Assembly (NCBI GenBank): GCA_030849065.1
Contig: JASAON010001490.1
Span: 1 to 37,579, forward strand
From: Jaenimonas drosophilae
Lineage: Eukaryota > Euglenozoa > Kinetoplastea > Trypanosomatida > Trypanosomatidae
Direction: 5' to 3'
Length of the DNA stretch: 37,579 nucleotides
The position numbers were made by a program, and so were the translations under genes. Of this stretch, positions 9,619 to 17,831 are shown piece after piece. Each line of letters begins with the position of its first letter. Position 1 is the stretch's first letter. The notes below the pieces were generated by a model. The model was not told where the DNA came from. It made no database searches and worked only from the letters and a program-made list of their open reading frames with translations.

Positions 9619-10797
9619 ATGAGCAGAATAATTGAGGCAGGCTCAGAAAATCTGGATGTGGCTGCAGCAGCGCTTGCCAGTGGGTCTCTCGTGGCGATAC
9701 CTACAGAGACAGTGTACGGTCTTGGTGGGAACGCACTGATTGAATCAGCTGTGAAACGCATCTATGAAGTGAAAGGTCGTCCTTCTACTGATCCCCTCAT
9801 TTGTCACGTAAACTGCTTGGAAAAGGCCTGTCAATTGTGGGATCCAAACTGGGATCAGTCATGCGTGAACTTGGCGACAACCCTCGGACGAGCAATTTGG
9901 CCTGGACCTCTAACCATCGTTGGAAAAGCAAACATAACACTCCCTCCTTGTGTAACAGGTGACTCTGGTTTCGTCGGAGTGCGTATTCCAAACCATTCAG
10001 TTACACTAGACCTACTAAGCCGAGTCTCATTCCCAGTAGCTGCCCCCAGTGCCAATACATTTGGACATGTCAGCCCAACTTCCGCGCAGCATGTGTACGA
10101 TGATCTTGCTTCCCGTGATCCTAATTTGCTGATTCTTGATGGGGGTTCCTGCGAGATCGGAATTGAATCTACAGTCGTAAAGATTCACAATGACACTTCA
10201 TCTGTGGAGATTCTTCGACGAGGAAAGATCTCGGTCAGCGACATTCAGAGGGCACTCGCATCGACGTACCCCAATACCAGTATTGTTATCCGAGACACAA
10301 GGTCCATCGCGGCAGCAGCAGATGTTAGTTCCCCCATGGATGGTCCTGGACAACTGCTTACACACTACTCTCCAGGAATTCCTGCGTCTTTGATTGCCCC
10401 TTCTGGAATGCCACCTGATCTGCTTTGCTCAACCTGTGCAGTAACCACAGTTCAATATGTTGTGCAATTGGGAGACAGACGACACAATCTGAGTCAAACG
10501 GTTGTGTTGGATTATAATGGAATTCTCAGTTGCATCATGAAGGAGTGTCTTGCTTATTGTGATCTCAGTAGCACAGGAGATGTGTCTGAGGCGTGCCGCG
10601 GTGTGTTTGAAGCCCTCCGCTGGTCAGAGAAAGTGGAGGGTGCTGCCTGTGTGATATTTCCTTTGATTTCTGAATGGGAGGCAAGCGTTAGTCGTGGTGC
10701 AACGGAAAACGGAGACCTCTTAGCAGCGGTGGAGGATCGCTTATTTCGCGCTGCATCCGGTACTCTCGGGAGAGTATCTGACAACAATAAGTCGTAA
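9619..10797 (+). CDS. SUA5: Threonylcarbamoyl-AMP synthase (Sua5/YrdC)
   Basis: This 392-residue enzyme makes threonylcarbamoyl-AMP from threonine, bicarbonate and ATP, the first step of t6A37 synthesis on ANN-decoding tRNAs. The YrdC domain covers about 5-210 with PTETVYGLG (28-36) and KGRP (52-55). The segments GPLTIVGK and SAPSANTFG-like (APSANTFGHVSPT) form the nucleotide pocket. LTHYSPGIP near 248-256 is the linker that precedes the C-terminal Sua5 domain, so this is the two-domain archaeal/yeast type and not the single-domain YrdC. The frame is open upstream to an ATG at 9523, which would add 32 residues, but a strong splice acceptor (AG 9601-9602) lies between the two ATGs. Use of an upstream acceptor could give a second N-terminus. 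Confidence 0.93.
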   Translation: MSRIIEAGSENLDVAAAALASGSLVAIPTETVYGLGGNALIESAVKRIYEVKGRPSTDPLICHVNCLEKACQLWDPNWDQSCVNLATTLGRAIWPGPLTIVGKANITLPPCVTGDSGFVGVRIPNHSVTLDLLSRVSFPVAAPSANTFGHVSPTSAQHVYDDLASRDPNLLILDGGSCEIGIESTVVKIHNDTSSVEILRRGKISVSDIQRALASTYPNTSIVIRDTRSIAAAADVSSPMDGPGQLLTHYSPGIPASLIAPSGMPPDLLCSTCAVTTVQYVVQLGDRRHNLSQTVVLDYNGILSCIMKECLAYCDLSSTGDVSEACRGVFEALRWSEKVEGAACVIFPLISEWEASVSRGATENGDLLAAVEDRLFRAASGTLGRVSDNNKS

Positions 10798-11074
10798 TTG
10801 TGTAAAGTTCACTGGCTTCGTTGCTCCTCTGGCAGTGTGGCATTGCAGAGGATTCGCTTCAATGATCATCCATTATCATATCACTCCATCATACTGATTG
10901 CTTGAGGAATTTCCCAAGTGATACAACGCGTCAGAGGTGCCCTCAATTTATTTCTATTCTCCTGCACTTAGGAGCGTGGCTACTGTGAACCACTAATCCT
11001 GAAGATATCCCAATCAGCATTTGTTTCTGCCTTTCGTACACTAGCTTCTGCATTGCAGTAGCACTCACTCTCTC

Positions 11075-11467
11075 ATGCTCTCGGTGCACCCTAGAGATGC
11101 TTTTATTCTTCATCAGGAGCACATTCAGCGGCTGAATGAAGGGGATGAAGTTGACACTTCAGATGACCAGAAAGTTCAAATTGATTTGCAGCACATTTCT
11201 TCATCGGAATCGGCAGTTGTGGTGTCTTTTTCCCATGAAGATCACACCCTTGGAAACCCACTTCGCCACGTCCTAATGCAGAACCCGGAGGTGACAAGTG
11301 CTGGCTACGCAATCCCACATCCACTAGAATCGAAAATGCTGCTTCACGTCCAGTCCAGTGACTACGCTGTCATGGCAGTCGCAAGTGGACTGGAGCGCCT
11401 TGCAGAGTTGTGCGACGAAGCTGTAAAGAATTTTAACCAGTGCAGCGCCAATGTGGCCACCCATTAA
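11075..11467 (+). CDS. RPC19: RNA polymerase I/III subunit RPC19 (AC19)
   Basis: The 130-residue product is an alpha-like small subunit of RNA polymerases I and III (yeast AC19, 142 residues). The diagnostic D-domain signature FSHEDHTLGNPLRHVLMQN spans 52-70, followed by AGYAIPHPLESKMLLHVQ (77-93), which matches the family's strand and loop used to pair with the AC40 subunit. A C-terminal helix (about 100-122) follows. The acidic N-terminal 40 residues are variable in the family. It acts in the nucleus and nucleolus in enzyme assembly. AG at 11057-11058 after TTGC and a pyrimidine-rich stretch is a possible acceptor, leaving a 5' leader of about 16 bases. The gene stands apart by 277 bases from the preceding one, and that spacer contains no convincing ORF. 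Confidence 0.93.
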   Translation: MLSVHPRDAFILHQEHIQRLNEGDEVDTSDDQKVQIDLQHISSSESAVVVSFSHEDHTLGNPLRHVLMQNPEVTSAGYAIPHPLESKMLLHVQSSDYAVMAVASGLERLAELCDEAVKNFNQCSANVATH

Positions 11468-11628
11468 GTTCTCTGTCTAAGCAATGCCTTGTACTGTATC
11501 TTGTCCATCCATCTACAGTGAATACATGCATTGCTGACTCGTGCACTCCTTCAGCCGGATCAAATTTGTCCCTTTTCTCTTATCTGGCCAGTTAGGATAT
11601 AAAGTACATATAACACTGTCCATGCTTC

Positions 11629-14301
11629 ATGAAGGACTCGCTTTCGTCAAAAATTCAAGGTTCCCTTGCGGAGAGAGGGATTCATGATCCCTTATTTGTC
11701 CTTGCTCGCGGATTTGACAGTGCCGAAAGCGACGCAGGGACTCCGTCCACGGATTTCCTCGTCACAAAGGGCCTCTGGTTGTGTTTTCTCGATAAGTTTC
11801 GTCAGGCGTGCACGTTGAGTGGTACTTGTGGCCCAAGTACATCTATTTCCTGCGATATTCTTTTGCTTGTGTCTGAGACGTTCTTGGCGTGCTTGGCTGA
11901 GAGTATCTGCCTCACTCTTGGACTGTCTTTTTGTGTCCTGAACCCGAGTGATCCCTCTCACCGACTGCAAAAACTAATATCGTCGCGGTCCCCCAGGGTA
12001 GTTTTCTCAGAGAGTGACATTGAAAAGCTGTTAGTTGCTGCTTGCAAACAGTATGACAATGGCTCGGAGATTCCTTCCATTGTTGCTGCCGATGTGGATG
12101 ATGATAGCGTGGCGTACTTCATGTATTCGTCTGGGTCAACGGGGGAGCCGAAGTCCATTGTTGCGACCAGGAAGAATCTGAGTTCATACGTAACCAACTT
12201 TTGCTTTAACCCTAAAGGCTTGGGATTTGTGGAACGGAGCACGTTCTTGACACTCTCAACTCCTTTCTTTGACCCGTCGATAGGCGACATGGCAGCTACC
12301 TTGCTCTGCCCTCACTCAGTGCTGATTGCTGTTCAAAGAAAAAGTCTCACCAATGGTGATTTGCCTAACATTCTCGTTCGAACGAGGCCAACCCATATTG
12401 TTACAACTCCAGCTGTTTGGGGTTCTATTCCGTCAGGGATTGCACCGAGGCTGCTTCCAGAAGGAAGAACGTTAAAGACAAAACTATTCCTAGGTGGAGA
12501 GAAACTCTCACAGAAGATTATTGATGCGTGGTGCGATACGGTAGAGTTGTTTAACATCTACGGTGTAACGGAGGCCACGGTGTATCAGTCCATCGAGCGC
12601 GTGAATCCAGGGTCGCGCGCTGCTGATGTAACCTGTGGCGAAGGTGTAGGCACCCTGCTGCGGATTGAAGAGCCAGGTGACGACGGATACGGAGAAGTGG
12701 TTCTCCAGGGTGACCAGGTCTGCCTGGGCTATGCAGACCAGACTTCACTTCAAACAAGCAGCTCTTTCGGTGTGTGCCCTTCTACAGGCGAACGTTTCTT
12801 TCGGACGGGTGACATTGGGAAAATTACTAAGTGTGGCGATACCTGCTTTCTTTCACTGAGAGGAAGAAAAGATTGGCAGGTTAAGCTAAATGGGCAGCGC
12901 GTCTCGTTGGAGGAGGTAGACCAAACGATGCGAAGTGTGTTGCACTCTGTGTTTCGCGAGTGCTGCTGCTGCATTATTACCCGAGAGAGCTTTCCGACGA
13001 TTCTTGCTGCCGGCGCAACCATGGAGTGTAGCGATGTGTCTTCCTTAAACAACAATCAACTGGAAGGGGTCAAAGAGGCGTGCTCGCTGGCTCTGCGGCA
13101 GTTCCTTCCCGCACACATGGTTCCACAGGTGTGGTTTTTGCTTCCTCCAGGAAAGTGGCTTCCACAAACTCCGACGGGTAAGCTAGATCGTAATAGCTTA
13201 TCACAGTTAATTATTGGGTCAATGAGCGGCACAACTAACGTATACGATAACAGCGACGACGAGTTGTTCAGTTTGGTACAGCAAACGTGGGAGGAACAGC
13301 TTGGCATCTATATCCATGCTATGACAAACTACTTCCATGCAGGTGGCGATTCACTTGGAGCGCTGAAGCTCACGCGTGCGTTGTGTTTGAAACTGTGTCA
13401 ATGCGACCAGGTTATCGACGAGTTCGGAAACCTTCCCGATCCATTTCGCCCTTGTGTTCTCATGCAGAATCCAATACTGCAAGATTATGTCCACAAACTC
13501 CGAATTTTGCTATCGGGCTTCTCGTTGCCTGAAAGTAGTACTCATGCGATGGAGCCTCCAACCAAGGGTTTTAAACGAGAAATTATGGTGGATAACTCAC
13601 CAAAATCTGACGTAATATCCGATGTTGTTGCATTAGGATGTGCTCCACTTCTTGAACTGGTCCTCCAGCACAATGCTGGGAACGTGAACGGCCGAAATCA
13701 ACGAAAATGTCGATGTGCTACTCCCTTGCATGCTGCTGTGGCAATGGGCCGCATCGAATGTGTGAAGACGCTACTTGACTACGGTGCAAAGCGGACGGCT
13801 GTCACCGAGGACGGAGTTACTCCACTTCACCTGGCCGCATCTGTCTCAGCTACAATTTTGGATCTCCTTCTTACCACAGGTGATGTAGCCTTGGGCGGTA
13901 GCTGTTCTATTGCACACAGCAGGGATGAACGTCAGCAGTCGCTGCTGCACTTTGCTTCTCGTAGTGGAAATGCCGAAGCCGTTCGAGCACTTCTTTGGAG
14001 ATACAATGTTGATTTTTCCGTCCGAGATAAGTGGCAACGCACTGCTGCACATTGGGCTATTCTCAACAATCACAGAGATGTACTTCCCATCATGGTGGAA
14101 TTCGCAGAAGCGAACTCTGAGACACAGAAAACGTTGAGTTACGCTACATTGGTCAAAGGAAGAGCGCGGCGCGAACGACTCGCCAAAAAGAGGACCCACT
14201 TACCCTACGAGTCACTTGTTGAACTAGCAGTACGCACTTCACCCGATGATGAGCAACTTCACGCCTGGTGTAGAAGTCTTTCTGCCGTGATGGAGGATTG
14301 A
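11629..14301 (+). CDS. Adenylation-carrier-ankyrin protein (AASDH-like)
   Basis: This 890-residue protein has the layout of a nonribosomal-peptide-like loading enzyme. An adenylation domain (about 1-530) shows the core motifs SSGSTGEPKS near 166-175, FFDPSIGD, YGVTEAT near 311-317, FRTGDIG near 391, GRKDWQVKLNG near 412 and TPTGKLDR with Lys518, the catalytic lysine position. A carrier domain follows, with FHAGGDSLGAL and Ser575 as the phosphopantetheine attachment site. From about 690 to 845 there are ankyrin repeats (TPLHAAVAMGRIECVKTLL, TPLHLAAS, SLLHFASRSGNAEAVRALL). The first two domains resemble AASDH (ACSF4), whose animal form ends in beta-propeller repeats instead. The acyl substrate and the acceptor cannot be read from sequence. 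An out-of-frame ATG at 11622 lies just upstream and may form an overlapping upstream ORF ending in the coding region. Confidence 0.9.
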   Translation: MKDSLSSKIQGSLAERGIHDPLFVLARGFDSAESDAGTPSTDFLVTKGLWLCFLDKFRQACTLSGTCGPSTSISCDILLLVSETFLACLAESICLTLGLSFCVLNPSDPSHRLQKLISSRSPRVVFSESDIEKLLVAACKQYDNGSEIPSIVAADVDDDSVAYFMYSSGSTGEPKSIVATRKNLSSYVTNFCFNPKGLGFVERSTFLTLSTPFFDPSIGDMAATLLCPHSVLIAVQRKSLTNGDLPNILVRTRPTHIVTTPAVWGSIPSGIAPRLLPEGRTLKTKLFLGGEKLSQKIIDAWCDTVELFNIYGVTEATVYQSIERVNPGSRAADVTCGEGVGTLLRIEEPGDDGYGEVVLQGDQVCLGYADQTSLQTSSSFGVCPSTGERFFRTGDIGKITKCGDTCFLSLRGRKDWQVKLNGQRVSLEEVDQTMRSVLHSVFRECCCCIITRESFPTILAAGATMECSDVSSLNNNQLEGVKEACSLALRQFLPAHMVPQVWFLLPPGKWLPQTPTGKLDRNSLSQLIIGSMSGTTNVYDNSDDELFSLVQQTWEEQLGIYIHAMTNYFHAGGDSLGALKLTRALCLKLCQCDQVIDEFGNLPDPFRPCVLMQNPILQDYVHKLRILLSGFSLPESSTHAMEPPTKGFKREIMVDNSPKSDVISDVVALGCAPLLELVLQHNAGNVNGRNQRKCRCATPLHAAVAMGRIECVKTLLDYGAKRTAVTEDGVTPLHLAASVSATILDLLLTTGDVALGGSCSIAHSRDERQQSLLHFASRSGNAEAVRALLWRYNVDFSVRDKWQRTAAHWAILNNHRDVLPIMVEFAEANSETQKTLSYATLVKGRARRERLAKKRTHLPYESLVELAVRTSPDDEQLHAWCRSLSAVMED

Positions 14302-14431
14302 TTACCACAAATTGCATTGCTCGTTGGGCCTACATTAGTTCACCGTGTGTATTGGTCAAGAGGAGCAAAAGAAAAAAAAATACTGACCTTCTTTTCACTT
14401 CATTGGTTCTAAGTCACTGTCGGTGAACAAC

Positions 14432-15034
14432 ATGCCGGCTTCCCTAGCCGGCCCCAAAGATTCTGTCATCAGTGGGGGCCGAAGGCGAATTACCTCTACT
14501 TTCACCGATGGAATGGAATTAGTTGAGGAGTACGACGTGATTACAGACGATCTTCTTTTGCGGAAATCACGAACCAAGGCTACCCTTGGTGGACACACTG
14601 AATGGACTGTTGAAATTGGTGCTGAGGTTGGAGCTCATAATCATTCGCGCGAACTACTGGTGGAGTGCAACGGGAGCCCGGAGGTTGTACGACAGGACAC
14701 AAAGGAGCACCATGTGATTCGCATTCGCAACCTTCCTTATCCCAAGGATGTGTACCTGCTGAGCATCGATAGAACAACTAGTCCTATTGGGGAGATTGTT
14801 GTTAGAACGACGAACAAAAAGTATTTCAAGCGCTTTACTATGCCGGATATGGTAAGGTCGGAAATTCCACTGGATGATTCTCACGTAAGCTACGACGTTG
14901 CGAACAACACTCTTGTCATTCGTTATAAGAAGCATTTAGCCATCTTGGCCGCAGAAGAAATGTCGAGAAAGGACAGGCATGCTCAACCATCTAGACGTGT
15001 GGATGACAAAAGTGGAGAGTGCAATACCCAATAA
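14432..15034 (+). CDS. DPCD: DPCD homologue, ciliary protein
   Basis: At 200 residues it matches human DPCD (203 residues) across the length. Diagnostic segments are GRRRITSTFTDGMELVEEYD near the N-terminus, RIRNLPYPKDVY in the middle and RTTNKKYFKRF, followed by PLDDSHVSY. DPCD is needed for motile cilia and has been tied to R2TP-type chaperone work during dynein-arm assembly; it contains a CS/p23-like fold. Its presence fits a flagellated organism. A GTG three codons upstream opens the frame, but the first ATG is at 14432. The tract at about 14386-14410 with AG at 14412-14413 is a suitable splice acceptor. The C-terminal 20 residues are polar and poorly conserved. Confidence 0.95.
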   Translation: MPASLAGPKDSVISGGRRRITSTFTDGMELVEEYDVITDDLLLRKSRTKATLGGHTEWTVEIGAEVGAHNHSRELLVECNGSPEVVRQDTKEHHVIRIRNLPYPKDVYLLSIDRTTSPIGEIVVRTTNKKYFKRFTMPDMVRSEIPLDDSHVSYDVANNTLVIRYKKHLAILAAEEMSRKDRHAQPSRRVDDKSGECNTQ

Positions 15035-15229
15035 CCAATGAATTGGTGGACTCCATTCACTTTCCATTGCTTTTTATTGTTACTGTGATTTCTTACGATG
15101 CGGGGGAAGCCTTGTGAGGCACTGAAGATCATGACCATCTCAACAGTGCAACGAACTCTATTGATCTTTTTTTTTTTCAACCGGGCCAGGAAGGTTGGTT
15201 CTTTACATCTTTAGCCAGGCGTCAACTTG

Positions 15230-15751
15230 ATGCTCCAGCGAACAGTTCCGCGTCTCGTTAGAGACCCGGTGCCCACAGACACCAAGGCATTCTACACATG
15301 GTTTAGTGGCCAGGCGTACCGCCAGGAGCGCGTCATGCCGGGGGGATATCCCGCTGTACGAATTTATCCCGTTTACGGAAAGCGATGGTTCACAGGTCGC
15401 ACAGTGATCGCAGCGATTGCAGGTTTGTCACTGTATGGCGCATGGATCCGTCCTGAAAAGGAGCGCTACAATATGGAAATGCTAATTGAGTTTTCTGAAC
15501 GCCAGGCAGCGCACTTACCCTATCAGAAAGCTGAAGTGAACCTTAGGTGCTTAATTACTAGCTACAAACGGCACAGATACGAACAGGAGAATCTCATCGA
15601 TAAGGGTTATGTGGGACTTACGTCTGAGTTCCGCAAGTTCTTCTATCATGATGATGTGTGGCGCCCAGCGCTGCATGACGTGCTCATGCATCCTTACACG
15701 AAGTATGGCGGCCCACTTACTAGCTACAACTGGACAATTGGCTATTTCTAA
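15230..15751 (+). CDS. NDUFA13: Complex I subunit NDUFA13/GRIM-19-like
   Basis: This 173-residue protein has the NDUFA13 pattern: PGGY at 37-40, a segment of basic and aromatic residues, one transmembrane helix at about 58-74 (TVIAAIAGLSLYGAWI), then RPEKERYNMEMLIEFSERQA, corresponding to the family's WNRERRRLQIEDFEAR. A helical region with HLPYQKAEVNLR follows, parallel to the ALLPLLQAETDRR segment. Human NDUFA13 is 144 residues; the extra length is an N-terminal extension of about 25 residues plus a longer C-terminus. It is an accessory subunit in the membrane arm of mitochondrial NADH dehydrogenase. Two AG dinucleotides (15213-15214 and 15217-15218) follow a T-rich run at about 15166-15178. 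A TTG directly before the ATG should not be taken as the start. Confidence 0.82.
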   Translation: MLQRTVPRLVRDPVPTDTKAFYTWFSGQAYRQERVMPGGYPAVRIYPVYGKRWFTGRTVIAAIAGLSLYGAWIRPEKERYNMEMLIEFSERQAAHLPYQKAEVNLRCLITSYKRHRYEQENLIDKGYVGLTSEFRKFFYHDDVWRPALHDVLMHPYTKYGGPLTSYNWTIGYF

Positions 15752-16127
15752 GAGAGCGAACGTGGAGAGCAACCATTACGGCACTCACCGAAGCGCGAAT
15801 CCTCACGGAGGACAACGGTAGTATTAGGGTATGCGGGTGGTACAATGCTAGTTAGCCATTAGAAGGTGCGTATTGATATGCAAAATACTGAATGGAAGAG
15901 TTGGTGGTGATGGATAACTGTGGTGGGGTGTATAATATGTTATTGCTTCTTCCACGATTGTGTGTGTGAATTTGAATCGTTTTTTTCGCCTAGTTCAGAC
16001 TGCCTGTACAGTTTCTCCTTGCCAGATCGGTCATACCTAGTTGTGACTGAAGAGAACAAGGAACCCAACACCAACTAGATAGATCAAAGAACGCATAGAT
16101 TTGCCCTTGTTTTACACACCTTCGAAT
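15752..16127 (+). other. Intergenic spacer, no gene seen
   Basis: The 376 bases between the NDUFA13-like gene and the coiled-coil gene contain no protein-like frame. A T-rich tract near 15978-16020 with several AG dinucleotides is a likely acceptor and polyadenylation-coupling region for the next gene. I see no tRNA-like promoter boxes in it. Confidence 0.5.
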
Positions 16128-17672
16128 ATGGAAATAGCTGGATCATTACTAGATGCAACTCGCTCAACGGCTGAGTACGCTGCAGCATTTGATCTTGAAG
16201 TGTGGAAGGCACAACAACAGCTTCACTTCAAAGCTCAACTTACCGAAGCAAAGAGCAAGCTAGAGAAGCGAATTCGAGAGGAGCTGTTAAAGCAAGTTGA
16301 GAAAAAAACAAAGGAACTTGAGTCCACAAGGGAGGAGCTTGAGGAGTTGGCTGCACAGTTGGAGGAGTCAGGGAAGCTTCTAAAGCACCGACAGCAGCAG
16401 TTCGATGCGAGGGAGGCTGCCTTTGAGTCCAGGAGAGTAAAGATAGCTGAGCAGCATGAGACTCACGTAGCTAGAGTCGAGAGGCGGTGCCAACAAATAA
16501 GTGAAAACTCTTCGGTAGCACAAGACTCAATGAGGTTGCAGCTTCAGGAAAAAGACTGTGCGATACTCCAACTCCGTGAAAGGTTACGTGTATCGGAGAG
16601 TGAATACGAGTCTCTGCGGCGGAAGGCGACACGATCGATTGCTACGTCTCAAGCAGGGGGTTATCCAGAGCGTGTGGAATCTTTGACAAAGAATTTACAC
16701 ATTACTGCTAGACAATTGTATGAGGCAGAAGTTCAGATGAAGCAACAACAGGCTGAAATGCGTCGTCTCAAAACAGAAAACGATATCCAAGCGCAGCACA
16801 TTCGTAACTCTGAGCAGCAAATTGCTGATCTTAGTGGTAGAGTACAACACCTGCAGGAATTAATACACTACCGCGAAGAGCAGGTACTTGCTGACGCACG
16901 TGCGGATCTGGAGGAAACGAAGCGAAATCTTCAGGTGATGCGCGGTTCTCAGGGGATTAGGGCGGATCGTTGCCTCAGGAGTGACGTGGTTCGGGCGTAC
17001 TCAGGGATCCCCAGTCCTTTCATTTATGCAGAGCATTATGCGACTTCACCTCGAGAAGACACCTTGAACGGTATGCTTCAAGACCTAAGAAGAGACGTAA
17101 TCGCCGGCATGAACACGGTGAAAAGCACGCGCCAACCTCGGAAGCGACAGCTGCGGACTGCACACGATACCGAAGAAATTGTGGTCGATATGCCTGCTGG
17201 CTCAGCATTGCTCCCACATCATTCCGTTTCTTCATCAACAAATGCGAGTACCTCTTCAACTAGTTGTTTCTCTGATGAGTTGACTATCGATCTGACACAG
17301 GATGTTGAGAGTCTGCCGCCTGGAGCCACTTCAATCACTGCAGATGTCTCGGCTCTCAGTACTCGACGTGAGGATGTTGGTAGAAATCTTGGAGTTCCTT
17401 CAGCGGGAGTGCTGTCGCCCCTAACTGACACTGTTCCTGCTGTCGCACCGCTTCCTGACGATTTTGTTGTTGCATCTGTGACACGTGATACTACCAGCGA
17501 GTGTGTGAGCGAAGAGATGACTGCGTTTGTTCACCAATTGAAGATTAATCGTCAAAAGCTGCTGGATACCGGAGTTTACGCTGAAGACCACCCTGTGATA
17601 GGAGAAATGTCAGAAAAGATTCGCCTCTACGAACAGTACTTGAACGGCCATGGCGGCGCCACACCGGGTTGA
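16128..17672 (+). CDS. Coiled-coil protein, function unknown
   Basis: I do not recognise a family. The 514-residue product is almost continuously helical from about 20 to 285, with heptad-like Leu/Glu/Lys/Gln content (EKKTKELESTREELEELAAQ) typical of a long coiled coil. A Ser/Thr-rich, probably unstructured region follows (about 300-450). The last 60 residues contain a compact helical motif, KLLDTGVYAEDHPVIGEMSE, of a type I associate with short C-terminal modules of flagellar or centrosomal coiled-coil proteins, though I cannot name one. The first ATG of the frame is 16128; TTG codons upstream are unlikely starts. A structural role in cytoskeleton or basal body is possible and fits neighbours CEP76 and DPCD, but neighbourhood is weak evidence in such arrays. 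Confidence 0.75.
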   Translation: MEIAGSLLDATRSTAEYAAAFDLEVWKAQQQLHFKAQLTEAKSKLEKRIREELLKQVEKKTKELESTREELEELAAQLEESGKLLKHRQQQFDAREAAFESRRVKIAEQHETHVARVERRCQQISENSSVAQDSMRLQLQEKDCAILQLRERLRVSESEYESLRRKATRSIATSQAGGYPERVESLTKNLHITARQLYEAEVQMKQQQAEMRRLKTENDIQAQHIRNSEQQIADLSGRVQHLQELIHYREEQVLADARADLEETKRNLQVMRGSQGIRADRCLRSDVVRAYSGIPSPFIYAEHYATSPREDTLNGMLQDLRRDVIAGMNTVKSTRQPRKRQLRTAHDTEEIVVDMPAGSALLPHHSVSSSTNASTSSTSCFSDELTIDLTQDVESLPPGATSITADVSALSTRREDVGRNLGVPSAGVLSPLTDTVPAVAPLPDDFVVASVTRDTTSECVSEEMTAFVHQLKINRQKLLDTGVYAEDHPVIGEMSEKIRLYEQYLNGHGGATPG

Positions 17673-17770
17673 TGAGCGACTATTTTGAATCGACTATCAA
17701 TACGTTAAGAAGACACTTATTTGATTCGTGAGGGTACTGTGTGAATGTGGTGCAAAGGACTGTCAGAAGA

Positions 17771-17819
17771 CGCTTTTTTTTTCTTTCTCTTGACTTGATG
17801 TGCACGTTTTTCTCATTAG
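17771..17819 (+). other. Probable spliced-leader acceptor
   Basis: A T/C-rich stretch beginning with nine T at 17774 continues through TTCTTTCTCT and CGTTTTTCTC, ending in ATTAG with AG at 17818-17819. The next ATG is 12 bases downstream at 17832, which supports that start. Confidence 0.6.
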
Positions 17820-17831
17820 CGGCTCCGAGTA

